Origin: Rhizobium sophorae
GTDB lineage: Bacteria; Pseudomonadota; Alphaproteobacteria; Rhizobiales; Rhizobiaceae
DNA length: 64,000 nucleotides
Assembly (NCBI RefSeq): GCF_013087515.1
Contig: NZ_JABFCN010000066.1
Location: forward strand, 186,001 to 250,000
Direction of reading: 5' to 3'
Both the position numbers and the translations under genes were made by a program. Below are positions 51,101-58,704 of this stretch, piece after piece (position 1 is the stretch's first letter; each line of letters starts with the position of its first letter). The notes under the pieces are model-generated. The model had not been told where the DNA came from, did no database searches, and saw only the letters and a program-made list of their open reading frames with translations.

Positions 51101-51451
51101 CAGGTCGACGTCGTTGCGGCGCTGCGGAACATCGTCATCGCCGCCGGCCGCCGGCTGTCGCCGTGGATCGCGCCGCTGCTCGAGCTGCTTCCCGACCGGC
51201 GCCATATCGCCCGCGAGGTCCGGCACTCATTCGCGCTGTTCGGCAAGCGCAAGGTACCGCTGACGCTGATCTACAGCGAGGCCGATGTCGGGCTCGACCA
51301 CGTCTATTTCCACTTCGGACCGCGCGGCGCCAGGCTTTCCCGCTATCCGAACGTGCGGCTGCTGATGCTGCCGGATGCCGATCACAATCTGACGCCGCCG
51401 CAATCGCGTAAATTCGTGCTCGACGAGATCATCCGTCTGGCGAAAGCATAA
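48140..51451 (+). CDS. Wzx-like flippase fused to two alpha/beta-hydrolase domains
   Basis: 1103 residues in one continuous frame. Residues 1-465 are a polysaccharide flippase of the MVF/Wzx type, about 12-14 TM (SIITARLLGPEANGIVAFSL; MTGSLLPYYSERRHNSDD). A linker follows. Residues ~530-785 form a first alpha/beta-hydrolase domain whose nucleophile elbow AQGLG (635-639) has Gly637 in place of Ser, so it is probably inactive. Residues ~808-1103 form a second one with elbow GRCSGG (Cys921) and a C-terminal His in DADHNLTPP (His1082), so a Cys-type nucleophile is possible. Both resemble exosortase-system-associated hydrolases. The fusion links lipid-linked glycan export to acyl transfer or hydrolysis. 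SD-like GGATGGACAG precedes ATG. Confidence 0.9.
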   Translation: MSKGIIANSVMNAAAGMLLLLTGFVSSIITARLLGPEANGIVAFSLWLVVTGASIAELGSSITLLKTLPQLSAEGFDARRRRGFAAILVSFMMFSTVVLLALYALFFLTSEKMHWADTAPSVALVTGVLFFIQAIGSFVKFYLIGEKKLGAFFKLTVAVSIVQLAGVAAGAVFYGVEGVLVGYALGQLVLFFATLPILLARRDWCGVSLKYLASSSVILSVQFIIDSIFLNRLELLFLQQFWSVEMVGYYAVGLSIANIALQLPIQMTGSLLPYYSERRHNSDDSTLPVEVFTAVTRSMAYIVLPMSLGLAAISSELVLVVFGEAFRRSGTVVALLALVAPAYTFMQILSLYLLSMDRARFRLNISVIGGLLMVAGCLLIVPRLAAEGAALVRILVFVAMSVMMIRQTGFGSQLSGLYASLTKVTLASVLCACGATSVLEFVQGPAGLVGAIIAGAFCYFAALRVLRAVPAEDVEVMRSILEKMPPLLRRPVSQAINFIAPRLPGDPDRAKVAPGEFSLEPAEGAGRNAALPVVFDGTIGLFMPENPLAKKRSAAVLFVSPWGFEEMCSRKFFRVAAEHFSDIGVPSLRFDYRGTGDALDFGALPARLETWENSIRAAAAELKSLSGCDRVILIAQGLGATLAHRVGSSIDGVDSLVMLAPVLSGRAYLRELNMWSKIIDADLGLGKEHVQTAKVQIAGLVMPEEIAAELGKLSIASPQGIAASRYLILERPAKAEDTGFADALRALGADVEQAAFEGYDELATNPLFAKTPMAVVALLTTWLETTTTATSAVHSPAAFDNQPLAGDGFAETPVRFGSHNHLVGVVSRPLGEIKGNAVLFLSTAYDRHAGWGRTTVDMARELARQGVVSLRFDSANVGDSPPRPDAPEQVLYSDTQTADAVAALDLLENVVAGPVMVAGRCSGGYVAFRAGVADERLKAVVSINPFVYYWDPDVPVRREHVVSVPRSLDDYSQRLARLDTLKRLLRGQVDVVAALRNIVIAAGRRLSPWIAPLLELLPDRRHIAREVRHSFALFGKRKVPLTLIYSEADVGLDHVYFHFGPRGARLSRYPNVRLLMLPDADHNLTPPQSRKFVLDEIIRLAKA

Positions 51452-51520
51452 CCGGCGATTCTACCGCGCCGCGTCGTTTCACATGCGCAATGCTGTAGCA
51501 TATGCGGCAGGAAGACAGGA

Positions 51521-52699
51521 TCAGATGCTTCTCGCGGCGACGACATCAAGCGACCTGTAGAGATCGATGTAACGTCCGGCGACGATATCCCAGGAATAGC
51601 CGCGGGCAGCGTCGAGAAGTCCGGCGCGAACGGCGTCCGGCTGGCGCGAAAGAGCTTGGTGGGCCGCTTCGATCGCCGTGGCGGCGCTCTCAGGATCGGT
51701 GAAATCGGCAAGCATGATAACAGGATGCCGGGCTGCAAGCGTCGCAAAGGCATCATTGGCGTTCAGCACCGGCAGGAGACCGGCGCTCATCGCCTCCAGC
51801 GCCACCAGGCCGAAACCTTCATATTCCGAGGCGGAGGCGAAAATCGAGGCTTCTGCGATAATGCGCCGGATGGTGTCGTTCTCGGGCGATACATGCAGGG
51901 TGACGCGGCCGGACAGATGACGGCTTTCGATTGCGCCTTCGACATCCGCCCGGCCCAGGTCGGATTCGGCGCCGACGATGTCGAGATGCCATTCCGGGTC
52001 GCGGGTCTTCAACATGGCCATCGCATCGAGCAGATGGTCGATGCGCTTGTTCACCGAGAACCGGCCGATCGTGACGATGCGGCGCTTTGCCCGGCGCGAA
52101 GCGGTGTCGGCGAATTTGCCGATATCGGCGCCGTTTTCGATCAGGAGGCTGTCGGGCACGATCTCGGAAAACTGCTTGAGGTCGGAGGCGCTGCAGCAGA
52201 CGACGCGGCGATAGGCCATCGCCGAAGCGCGGGTCAGCGTCTGGAACCAGATCTTCTTGATCGTCGCGTATTTCCGCGTGTGGAAGAAGCCGCCATGGGT
52301 CGTGACGATCATCGGTTTTCCGTGCAGCCGCCGGCCCCAGGCGAGCGCGTCGAAGAAGAAGTCGATGGCATGGACATGGACGAGATCGGCGTCGGCGAGA
52401 TGGCGAAAAACCTGCGGTGCCAGTGGATAGCGGCTGGTGCCGAACCAGGGGATGCGCACCACCTCGATGCCGTCGATATCTTCGCGAAGCGGCAGCTTGT
52501 CCTCTGGCGCAGTGAAGAGTGAATCCAGCGTGACGACGCGCACACGATAGCCGCGGCGCACGGTCTGGCGGGCGAGATTGGCGACCACGTCTTCCAGGCC
52601 GCCGCGATTGGGCAGGAATTGGCGCACGACATGGACGATCAGCGGCGCCGTTTCCAACTGCGGCTTCGCGCGCAACCTATCTGCCTCGACGATTGACAT
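51521..52699 (-). CDS. Glycosyltransferase family 4 protein
   Basis: 392-residue GT-B enzyme. The N-domain starts VHVVRQFLPNRGGLEDVVAN with VHVHAIDFFFDALAWG. The C-domain has IVTIGRFSVNKRIDHLLDAM and the acceptor/donor motif FASASEYEGFGLVALEAMSA with the E-x7-E pair. AGGTGG is close before ATG 52699; the longer frame adds 19 residues. It is convergent with the flippase fusion (70 bp apart) and probably belongs to the same surface-glycan system although read from the other strand. Confidence 0.92.
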   Translation of the reverse strand: MSIVEADRLRAKPQLETAPLIVHVVRQFLPNRGGLEDVVANLARQTVRRGYRVRVVTLDSLFTAPEDKLPLREDIDGIEVVRIPWFGTSRYPLAPQVFRHLADADLVHVHAIDFFFDALAWGRRLHGKPMIVTTHGGFFHTRKYATIKKIWFQTLTRASAMAYRRVVCCSASDLKQFSEIVPDSLLIENGADIGKFADTASRRAKRRIVTIGRFSVNKRIDHLLDAMAMLKTRDPEWHLDIVGAESDLGRADVEGAIESRHLSGRVTLHVSPENDTIRRIIAEASIFASASEYEGFGLVALEAMSAGLLPVLNANDAFATLAARHPVIMLADFTDPESAATAIEAAHQALSRQPDAVRAGLLDAARGYSWDIVAGRYIDLYRSLDVVAARSI

Positions 52700-52848
52700 T
52701 TTCCACCTATCGCTGCACGTGCCGGCCCGCGCTGATGCAGGCCCGTGATATAACAACGACCAGATATGCCCGGCGTTAAGGCGCGGTTTAGGTGACCTCC
52801 TGCGGGGGCCAATCTTCGCGAAAAAGGTTAACCGTGTCTGACGGGAAT

Positions 52849-53085
52849 TCAGAACGCCTTGAAGGTCAGCGTCGTCAGCGAGCGGACGATGCCGGGAATA
52901 TTGGCGATGTTGTCGTTGATGAATTTGCCGATATCCTGGCCTTCCTCGATATAGACCTTCAGCAGCAGATCGTAGTCGCCGCTGGTCGAATAGAGCTCCG
53001 AGACCAGTTCGGTCTGGTAGATGGCGTCGGCGACATCATAGGTCTTGCCGGGTGCGCATTGGAGCTGGACGAAGATCGGCTTCAT
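52849..53085 (-). CDS. Stand-alone Lrp/AsnC ligand-binding (RAM) domain protein
   Basis: 78-residue protein consisting only of the RAM domain of Lrp-type regulators (MKPIFVQLQCAPGKTYDVAD to IVRSLTTLTFKAF), with no DNA-binding part. Such proteins bind amino acids and may modulate full-length Lrp partners. AGGA lies at seven bases from ATG 53085. The frame stays open upstream through the lysR region but the extra sequence has no similarity. It sits beside an amino-acid catabolic locus, which fits amino-acid sensing. Confidence 0.88.
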   Translation of the reverse strand: MKPIFVQLQCAPGKTYDVADAIYQTELVSELYSTSGDYDLLLKVYIEEGQDIGKFINDNIANIPGIVRSLTTLTFKAF

Positions 53086-53153
53086 GGAGATTTCCTGCAA
53101 AGTTGTTTGGCGCGCATAATGGTCGAAAGCGCTATGCCGATGCAAGCCGTTCG

Positions 53154-54062
53154 TCACGCAGTCGGGCTGGCGGTCGCTTCTGCGACGATCCAGTCGCGAA
53201 AGGCGGCAAGTGGCGCATAGTCGGCGCGCTCGGGCGGAAAGGCGAGATAATAGCGCTCGCGACTTTCCATTTCTCGGTCGACAGCGGCGACGAGATCGCC
53301 GCGCCTGATCTCCTCCTGCATCAGGAATGTCGGCAGCAGGGCGACACCGAGGCCGGCGATCGCCGCCTGCGCGGCGGTGGCGAATTGGTCGAAGAGCATG
53401 CCGTGCACGCTTTCGAAGGAAACGCCGTTGCCGGCGAACCATTGCTCCCAGGCGTCCGGGCGTGTCGTCAGGTGCAGAAGCGGAACGGCCAGCAGATCCT
53501 CCGGTCCTGAGATCGCATATTGCTTCAGAAAATCCCGACTGCAGGCCGGCACAGTGCGCTCCGACATCAGAAGGGCGAGTTCGGCGCCCGGCCAGTGCGG
53601 ATGGCCGAAATGGATGGCGGCGTCGATCGAATCAAGGCGGAAATCGAACGGCGAAAGCCGGGTCACCAGATTGATGGTCACGCCGGGATTGGCGGCGAGA
53701 AAGCGCCCCAGGCGCGGCGCCAGCCAGCGCGTGCCAAAGGTCGGCAGGATGGCGAGATTGAGCGTGCCGCCATGCGGATTGGCGCGTAGATTCAGCGAGG
53801 CGCTCGATATCCGCCGCAGCGCCTCGCGAATCTCGCGGGCATATCCGTCGCCAGCAGGCGTCAGCCGCATGGTCTGGCGTTCGCGCAGGAAGAGCTCGAC
53901 ACCAAGCTGCTCCTCGAGCGCGCTTACCTGACGGCTGACGGCGCTCTGCGTCAGATCAAGTTCGCGCGCCGCTGCCGTCACGCTGCCGGTGCGGGCAACC
54001 GCCTCGAAGGCGGCGAGATGCGAAATCGATGGCAGAAAACGTCTAGACGTCAGCATGGTCAT
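53154..54062 (-). CDS. LysR-family regulator of the lysine/pipecolate locus
   Basis: 302-residue LysR-type regulator of the GcvA-like subgroup. The N-terminal helix-turn-helix is FEAVARTGSVTAAARELDLT followed by QSAVSRQVSALEEQLGVELF. The effector domain contains FGTRWLAPRLGRFLAANPGV and QFATAAQAAIAGLGVALLPT. It is divergent from hglS with palindromes between. The homologous P. putida gene lies in the same catabolic cluster, so it probably activates or represses hglS-amaA-amaB in response to a lysine breakdown product. This is inference from context. Confidence 0.9.
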   Translation of the reverse strand: MTMLTSRRFLPSISHLAAFEAVARTGSVTAAARELDLTQSAVSRQVSALEEQLGVELFLRERQTMRLTPAGDGYAREIREALRRISSASLNLRANPHGGTLNLAILPTFGTRWLAPRLGRFLAANPGVTINLVTRLSPFDFRLDSIDAAIHFGHPHWPGAELALLMSERTVPACSRDFLKQYAISGPEDLLAVPLLHLTTRPDAWEQWFAGNGVSFESVHGMLFDQFATAAQAAIAGLGVALLPTFLMQEEIRRGDLVAAVDREMESRERYYLAFPPERADYAPLAAFRDWIVAEATASPTA

Positions 54063-54094
54063 TCCGTTTCAGAATGGGCTATTTCCGAAATAGC
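54060..54094. promoter_or_regulatory. Candidate LysR operators
   Basis: CATTC-N7-GAATG (54060-54076) and the near-adjacent palindrome GCTATTTC-C-GAAATAGC (54078-54094) lie between the lysR and hglS starts. The first overlaps the lysR start codon region. Confidence 0.6.
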
Positions 54095-54164
54095 GATATT
54101 TGCGGCTTTGTCGCGCGTGTAAAGGGGTTCATCCTGCAAAAACGGAATGAGTCGGAGTTTCCCA

Positions 54165-55577
54165 ATGCCGCAATTCTTCGTTTCCCCAGATCGCATCCGA
54201 TCGCTGTTCACCGAGGCGATGTCGCAGATGTACCGGGCGGAGGTGCCGCAATACGGCACGCTGATCGAACTGGTGGCGGATGTGAATGCCGGCTGCCTTG
54301 AAAAGGATCCTGACCTCCGCGATCGCCTGGCCCGCGCCGGCGAGCTGGAGCGCATCGATGTGGAGCGCCACGGCGCCATCCGGCTCGGTACGGCCGACGA
54401 GCTCTTCACCATCCGCCGGCTGTTTGCGGTCATGGGCATGCAGCCGGTCGGCTATTACGATCTTTCGGTTGCCGGCGTGCCGGTTCATTCCACCAGCTTC
54501 CGCCCAGTCGACGAGGTGGCGCTCAACTTCAATCCATTCCGCGTCTTCACCTCGCTGCTGCGATTGGAACTGATCGAAGACGAAGAGCTGCGCGGCGAGG
54601 CCGAAGCCATTCTGGCAAAACGGCGGATCTATACGCCGCGTGCGGTCGCGCTGATCGAGCGCCACGAGCAGAACGGCGGCCTGACCGAGGCGGAAGCGAC
54701 GGAATTCGTTGCCGAGGCGCTGGAAACCTTCCGCTGGCATGGCGAAGCGACAGTCAGCGCCGACACCTATAAGCGGTTGCACGATGCGCATCGGCTCATC
54801 GCCGACGTCGTCAGCTTCAAGGGGCCGCACATCAACCATCTGACGCCGCGTACGCTCGATATCGACGCGGTCCAGGCCCGTATGCCGGAACGCGGCATCA
54901 CGCCGAAGGCGGTCATCGAAGGACCGCCGCGCCGTCATTGCGATATCCTGCTGCGACAGACGAGTTTCAAGGCGCTGGAGGAAACGATCGCCTTTTCCGG
55001 TGATGACGGTGCGATTCTAGGGACGCATACCGCCCGCTTCGGCGAGATCGAACAACGCGGCGTGGCGCTGACGGCGAAGGGCCGGGCGCTCTACGACCAA
55101 CTGCTCGCCTCGGTTCGCGGCGAGGTGCAGGTGGGCGCCGGCGGCGCCAAGGCGGGCGCCTACGACGACGAACTCGCTGCGCGTTTCAAGGCACTGCCGG
55201 ACAGCTGGGATGAGCTGCGCAGGGCGGATCTCGCCTTTTTCCGCTATTCCGCGACGCCGGCGGGCATTGCGGCTACGGTCGGCAGTACGCTGCCCGGCGA
55301 TCCGGAGGCGCTGATCGCCAAGGGTTACCTCGCCTTCACCCCGATCGTCTACGAAGACTTCCTGCCCGTCAGTGCGGCCGGAATCTTTCAGTCGAACCTC
55401 GGCACCGACCAGCAGCAGAACTACGCGACCCGCTCGAACCGTGATGCCTTCGAGGCAGCACTGGGTGCTACCGTTCAGGATGAGCTGGCGCTTTACGCCG
55501 AACGCCAGGCTGCATCGCTGGATTCGGCACTGGCCGCGCTTGGCCTTGCGGGCCTGCCGCTGAAGACCGTTGCGTGA
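54165..55577 (+). CDS. hglS: 2-oxoadipate dioxygenase/decarboxylase (HglS, DUF1338)
   Basis: 470-residue non-haem iron enzyme of the VOC-like DUF1338 family. It converts 2-oxoadipate to D-2-hydroxyglutarate in lysine breakdown. Candidate metal ligands, at the positions expected from the P. putida enzyme, are His69 (VERHGAIRLG), His225 (GPHINHLTPRTLDID) and Glu294 (FGEIEQRG). Other landmarks are VPVHSTSFRPVDE and YEDFLPVSAAGIFQSNL. ATG 54165 has GGAG seven bases upstream. The next gene, amaA, starts 68 bp after its stop. Older annotations call this family hypothetical or YdcJ. Confidence 0.92.
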   Translation: MPQFFVSPDRIRSLFTEAMSQMYRAEVPQYGTLIELVADVNAGCLEKDPDLRDRLARAGELERIDVERHGAIRLGTADELFTIRRLFAVMGMQPVGYYDLSVAGVPVHSTSFRPVDEVALNFNPFRVFTSLLRLELIEDEELRGEAEAILAKRRIYTPRAVALIERHEQNGGLTEAEATEFVAEALETFRWHGEATVSADTYKRLHDAHRLIADVVSFKGPHINHLTPRTLDIDAVQARMPERGITPKAVIEGPPRRHCDILLRQTSFKALEETIAFSGDDGAILGTHTARFGEIEQRGVALTAKGRALYDQLLASVRGEVQVGAGGAKAGAYDDELAARFKALPDSWDELRRADLAFFRYSATPAGIAATVGSTLPGDPEALIAKGYLAFTPIVYEDFLPVSAAGIFQSNLGTDQQQNYATRSNRDAFEAALGATVQDELALYAERQAASLDSALAALGLAGLPLKTVA

Positions 55578-55645
55578 AATGGCAGGTTCAACACTTTCTT
55601 TTATGCATTAGAGTATCCGCGATTTCGCTCTGATCGGACTGAGCC

Positions 55646-56929
55646 ATGCTGAATGATCCGCGCTCCCACGGCCTCTGGGAAAAGACAGCGCCCGAAGCGC
55701 CGACGACCTCGCCTCTCGACGGCGCGATGTCGGCCGACGTCGTCATCGTCGGCGGCGGTTACACCGGTCTCTCTTCCGCCTTGCATCTTGCCGAAGCCGG
55801 GTCGAAGGTGGTGCTGCTGGAGGCCAAAGAGATCGGCTTCGGCGGTGCCGGGCGCAATGTCGGGCTGATCAATGCCGGCATGTGGGTGATGCCGAACGAT
55901 CTGCCCGGCGTGCTCGGCTCGGTGCATGGCGAACGTCTGCTCGATTTGCTCGGCAATGCGCCGAAGCTCGTCATGGAGCTGATCGACAAACATCAGATTG
56001 CCTGCGAACTCGAACGGAACGGCACGCTGCATTGCGCGGTCGGCGCGGACGGGCTGAAGGAGATCGAGGATCGCGCGGCGCAATGGTCCGCCCGCGGCGC
56101 AGCCGTGACGCTGCTCGATGCCGCGGAAACGGCAAAACGCATCGGAAGCGATGCCTATACCGGTTCGCTGCTCGACAAACGCGCCGGAACGCTGCAGCCG
56201 CTTGCCTATGCGCGCGGCCTTGCCCATGCCGCCGTCAAGACCGGGGTCGTCATTCACACGTCAAGCCCCGTCATCGCAACGGAGCAAAACGGCAGCCGCT
56301 GGATCGTGAAGACGGCAAAGGGCGAGGTCAGCGCGGACTGGATCATCGTTGCGACCGATGCCTACAGCACCGGTCCTTTCGAGCAGGTGCGCAACGAACA
56401 GATCTATCTGCCCTATTTCAATTTCGCCACCGTGCCGCTCGGCCATAATCTGCGTCAGTCGATCCTGCCGGGGCGGGAAGGCGCATGGGATACCAAGGAA
56501 ATCCTCTCATCCTTCCGCATGGACCAGGCCGGGCGTCTCGTTTTCGGCAGTGTCGGGGCGCTGCGCAATACCGGCCTTGCCGTACACAAAGGCTGGGCGA
56601 AACGCGCATTGAAGCGGCTCTTCCCTGTGATCGGCGATGTCGAATTCGAGTGCGAATGGTATGGCCAGATCGGCATGACCGACAATGCGCTGCCGCGCTT
56701 CCACAAATTTGCGCCTGGGGTTGTCGGCTTTTCGGGTTACAATGGCCGCGGCATTGCGCCCGGCACGGTCTTCGGCCGCACGCTGGCGGAGCATATCCTT
56801 GGCCGGCTCACCGAAGCCGATCTGCCGCTGCCGCTGACTTCGCCGACCGAACCGAGCTTCCGTGCGCTGAAAGAAATATGGTACGAAGCCGGCGCTCAGG
56901 TCGCCCATTTCGCCGATGCCCGCTTCTGA
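55646..56929 (+). CDS. amaA: FAD-dependent oxidoreductase, probable L-pipecolate oxidase
   Basis: 427-residue DAO-family flavoenzyme. The ADP-binding fold is VVIVGGGYTGLSSALHLAEA with Glu at the end of strand 2 (VVLLEAKEIGFGGAGRNVGL). A C-terminal GYNGRGIAPGTVFGRTLAEH contacts the flavin. In P. putida AmaA oxidises L-pipecolate to piperideine-6-carboxylate, and here it lies between hglS and amaB exactly as that pathway requires. The substrate is inferred from this context, because gamma-glutamylputrescine oxidase and similar DAO enzymes look alike. The gap to amaB is 25 bp. Confidence 0.88.
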   Translation: MLNDPRSHGLWEKTAPEAPTTSPLDGAMSADVVIVGGGYTGLSSALHLAEAGSKVVLLEAKEIGFGGAGRNVGLINAGMWVMPNDLPGVLGSVHGERLLDLLGNAPKLVMELIDKHQIACELERNGTLHCAVGADGLKEIEDRAAQWSARGAAVTLLDAAETAKRIGSDAYTGSLLDKRAGTLQPLAYARGLAHAAVKTGVVIHTSSPVIATEQNGSRWIVKTAKGEVSADWIIVATDAYSTGPFEQVRNEQIYLPYFNFATVPLGHNLRQSILPGREGAWDTKEILSSFRMDQAGRLVFGSVGALRNTGLAVHKGWAKRALKRLFPVIGDVEFECEWYGQIGMTDNALPRFHKFAPGVVGFSGYNGRGIAPGTVFGRTLAEHILGRLTEADLPLPLTSPTEPSFRALKEIWYEAGAQVAHFADARF

Positions 56930-56954
56930 GAAAAATTAGATTGGAACCAAGACA

Positions 56955-58493
56955 ATGACCATCGCCGTCCTCGATCTCGCCACCGAAACCGCCAAGCTGC
57001 TTGCCGAACTCGGCGTCGATGCCGGCCGCTATCATGGCGGCACGCTTTCCGTTACCTCGCCGGTCACCGGCAAGGAAATCGGCAAACTCAGGGAACATTC
57101 CGTTTCCGAGGCGAAGGCGGCAATCGAAGCGGCGCATCAGGCCTTCCTCGAATGGCGTGCCGTGCCGGCGCCGAAGCGCGGCGAACTGGTCCGCCTGCTT
57201 GGCGAGGAACTGCGCGCCGCAAAGACGGCGCTCGGTCGTCTGGTCTCGATCGAGGTCGGCAAGATCACCTCCGAGGGTCTCGGTGAAGTGCAGGAGATGA
57301 TCGACATCTGCGATTTCGCGGTCGGCCTTTCCCGTCAGCTCTACGGCCTGACGATCGCCACTGAGCGCTCCGAGCATCGGATGATGGAAAGCTGGCATCC
57401 GCTCGGCGTGATCGGCATCATCTCCGCCTTCAACTTCCCGGTTGCCGTCTGGTCGTGGAATGCGGCACTTGCGATGGTCTGCGGCAATTCCACTGTCTGG
57501 AAGCCTTCGGAAAAGACGCCGTTGACGGCGCTTGCCGTGCAGGCGCTGTTCGAAAAGGCGCTGAAGCGTTTCGTCGCCGAGGGCGGTAGCGCACCGGCCA
57601 ATCTGTCGACGCTGATCATCGGCGGCCGTGAGGTCGGCGAGGTACTGGTCGACCACCCGAAAATCCCGCTCGTTTCCGCCACGGGCTCGACGGCAATGGG
57701 CCGCGCGGTCGGTCCGCGCCTGTCGCAGCGTTTTGCCCGCGCCATTCTCGAACTCGGCGGCAACAATGCGGCGATCGTCTGCCCGACGGCCGATCTCGAC
57801 CTGACGCTGCGCGGCGTTGCCTTCTCCGCCATGGGCACGGCCGGCCAGCGCTGCACGACGCTGCGCCGTCTCTTCGTCCATGAGAGCGTCTACGACCAGC
57901 TGGTGCCGCGCCTGCAGAAGGCCTATGGCTCCGTCACCATCGGCAATCCGCTCGAGGCCGGGACGCTTGTGGGACCGCTGATCGACGGCCAAGCTTTTAA
58001 GAACATGCAGGCAGCGCTTGGCGAGGCGAAATCGGCCGGCGGCACGGTAACCGGCGGCGACCGCGTCGAAACCGGTTCGACCGAGGCCTTCTACGTTCGC
58101 CCGGCGCTTGTCGAAATGCCTGATCAGACCGGCCCGGTCGAGCACGAGACCTTTGCGCCGATCCTCTATGTGATGAAATACAGTGACTTCGACGAGGTGC
58201 TGGCGCTGCACAATGCCGTGCCGCAGGGCCTGTCGTCGTCGATCTTCACCAACGACATGCGCGAGGCCGAAACCTTCGTCTCCGCACGCGGCTCGGATTG
58301 CGGCATCGCCAACGTCAATCTCGGGCCATCGGGCGCCGAAATCGGCGGCGCCTTCGGCGGCGAGAAGGAAACCGGCGGCGGCCGCGAATCCGGCTCGGAT
58401 GCCTGGAAGGCCTATATGCGCCGCTCCACCAACACGATCAATTACGGCAGGACGCTGCCGCTTGCGCAGGGCGTCAAGTTCGACGTCGAATAA
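56955..58493 (+). CDS. amaB: Aldehyde dehydrogenase, probable aminoadipate-semialdehyde dehydrogenase
   Basis: 512-residue NAD-dependent aldehyde dehydrogenase of the ALDH7 (antiquitin) type. The active-site Cys is in MGTAGQRCTTLRRLFVHE, the general-base Glu in ILELGGNNAAIVC, and the cofactor loop in VSATGSTAMGRAVG. FGGEKETGGGRESGSDAWK is the ALDH7 C-terminal signature. It turns aminoadipate semialdehyde (from piperideine-6-carboxylate) into aminoadipate, which after transamination is the 2-oxoadipate used by HglS. It is the last gene of the operon; a terminator follows. Confidence 0.93.
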   Translation: MTIAVLDLATETAKLLAELGVDAGRYHGGTLSVTSPVTGKEIGKLREHSVSEAKAAIEAAHQAFLEWRAVPAPKRGELVRLLGEELRAAKTALGRLVSIEVGKITSEGLGEVQEMIDICDFAVGLSRQLYGLTIATERSEHRMMESWHPLGVIGIISAFNFPVAVWSWNAALAMVCGNSTVWKPSEKTPLTALAVQALFEKALKRFVAEGGSAPANLSTLIIGGREVGEVLVDHPKIPLVSATGSTAMGRAVGPRLSQRFARAILELGGNNAAIVCPTADLDLTLRGVAFSAMGTAGQRCTTLRRLFVHESVYDQLVPRLQKAYGSVTIGNPLEAGTLVGPLIDGQAFKNMQAALGEAKSAGGTVTGGDRVETGSTEAFYVRPALVEMPDQTGPVEHETFAPILYVMKYSDFDEVLALHNAVPQGLSSSIFTNDMREAETFVSARGSDCGIANVNLGPSGAEIGGAFGGEKETGGGRESGSDAWKAYMRRSTNTINYGRTLPLAQGVKFDVE

Positions 58494-58518
58494 GCCGGCG
58501 GCAAAAGGTGCAAAAGAG

Positions 58519-58547
58519 AGGCGGCGCTTTGCAGAGCGTCGCCTTTT
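58519..58547 (+). terminator. Intrinsic terminator after amaB
   Basis: AGGCGGCGCT / AGCGTCGCCT stem with one wobble pair and a 6-base loop, then TTTT. Confidence 0.85.
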
Positions 58548-58577
58548 CGACCGAGTTGAGATTTATTCCTTGTAATA

Positions 58578-58592
58578 TGAAATAATTAGTCA
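58578..58592. promoter_or_regulatory. IRO-like box (TGA-N9-TCA) upstream of the iron transporter
   Basis: TGA (58578-58580), nine AT-rich bases, TCA (58590-58592), about 110 bp before the fbpA start. TGA-N9-TCA is the iron-responsive operator pattern bound by RirA in Rhizobium leguminosarum. The pattern is short, so chance occurrence is possible. Confidence 0.5.
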
Positions 58593-58704
58593 AGATATTG
58601 TGATGTCTTTTCCGGGCAAGCCAAACTTGAAATTGGCAGTCAGGAAAAATATACGCCTCTGATCGCCCTTGGAGAGCTCGGGTGACATCGCTACGGAGGC
58701 CATC

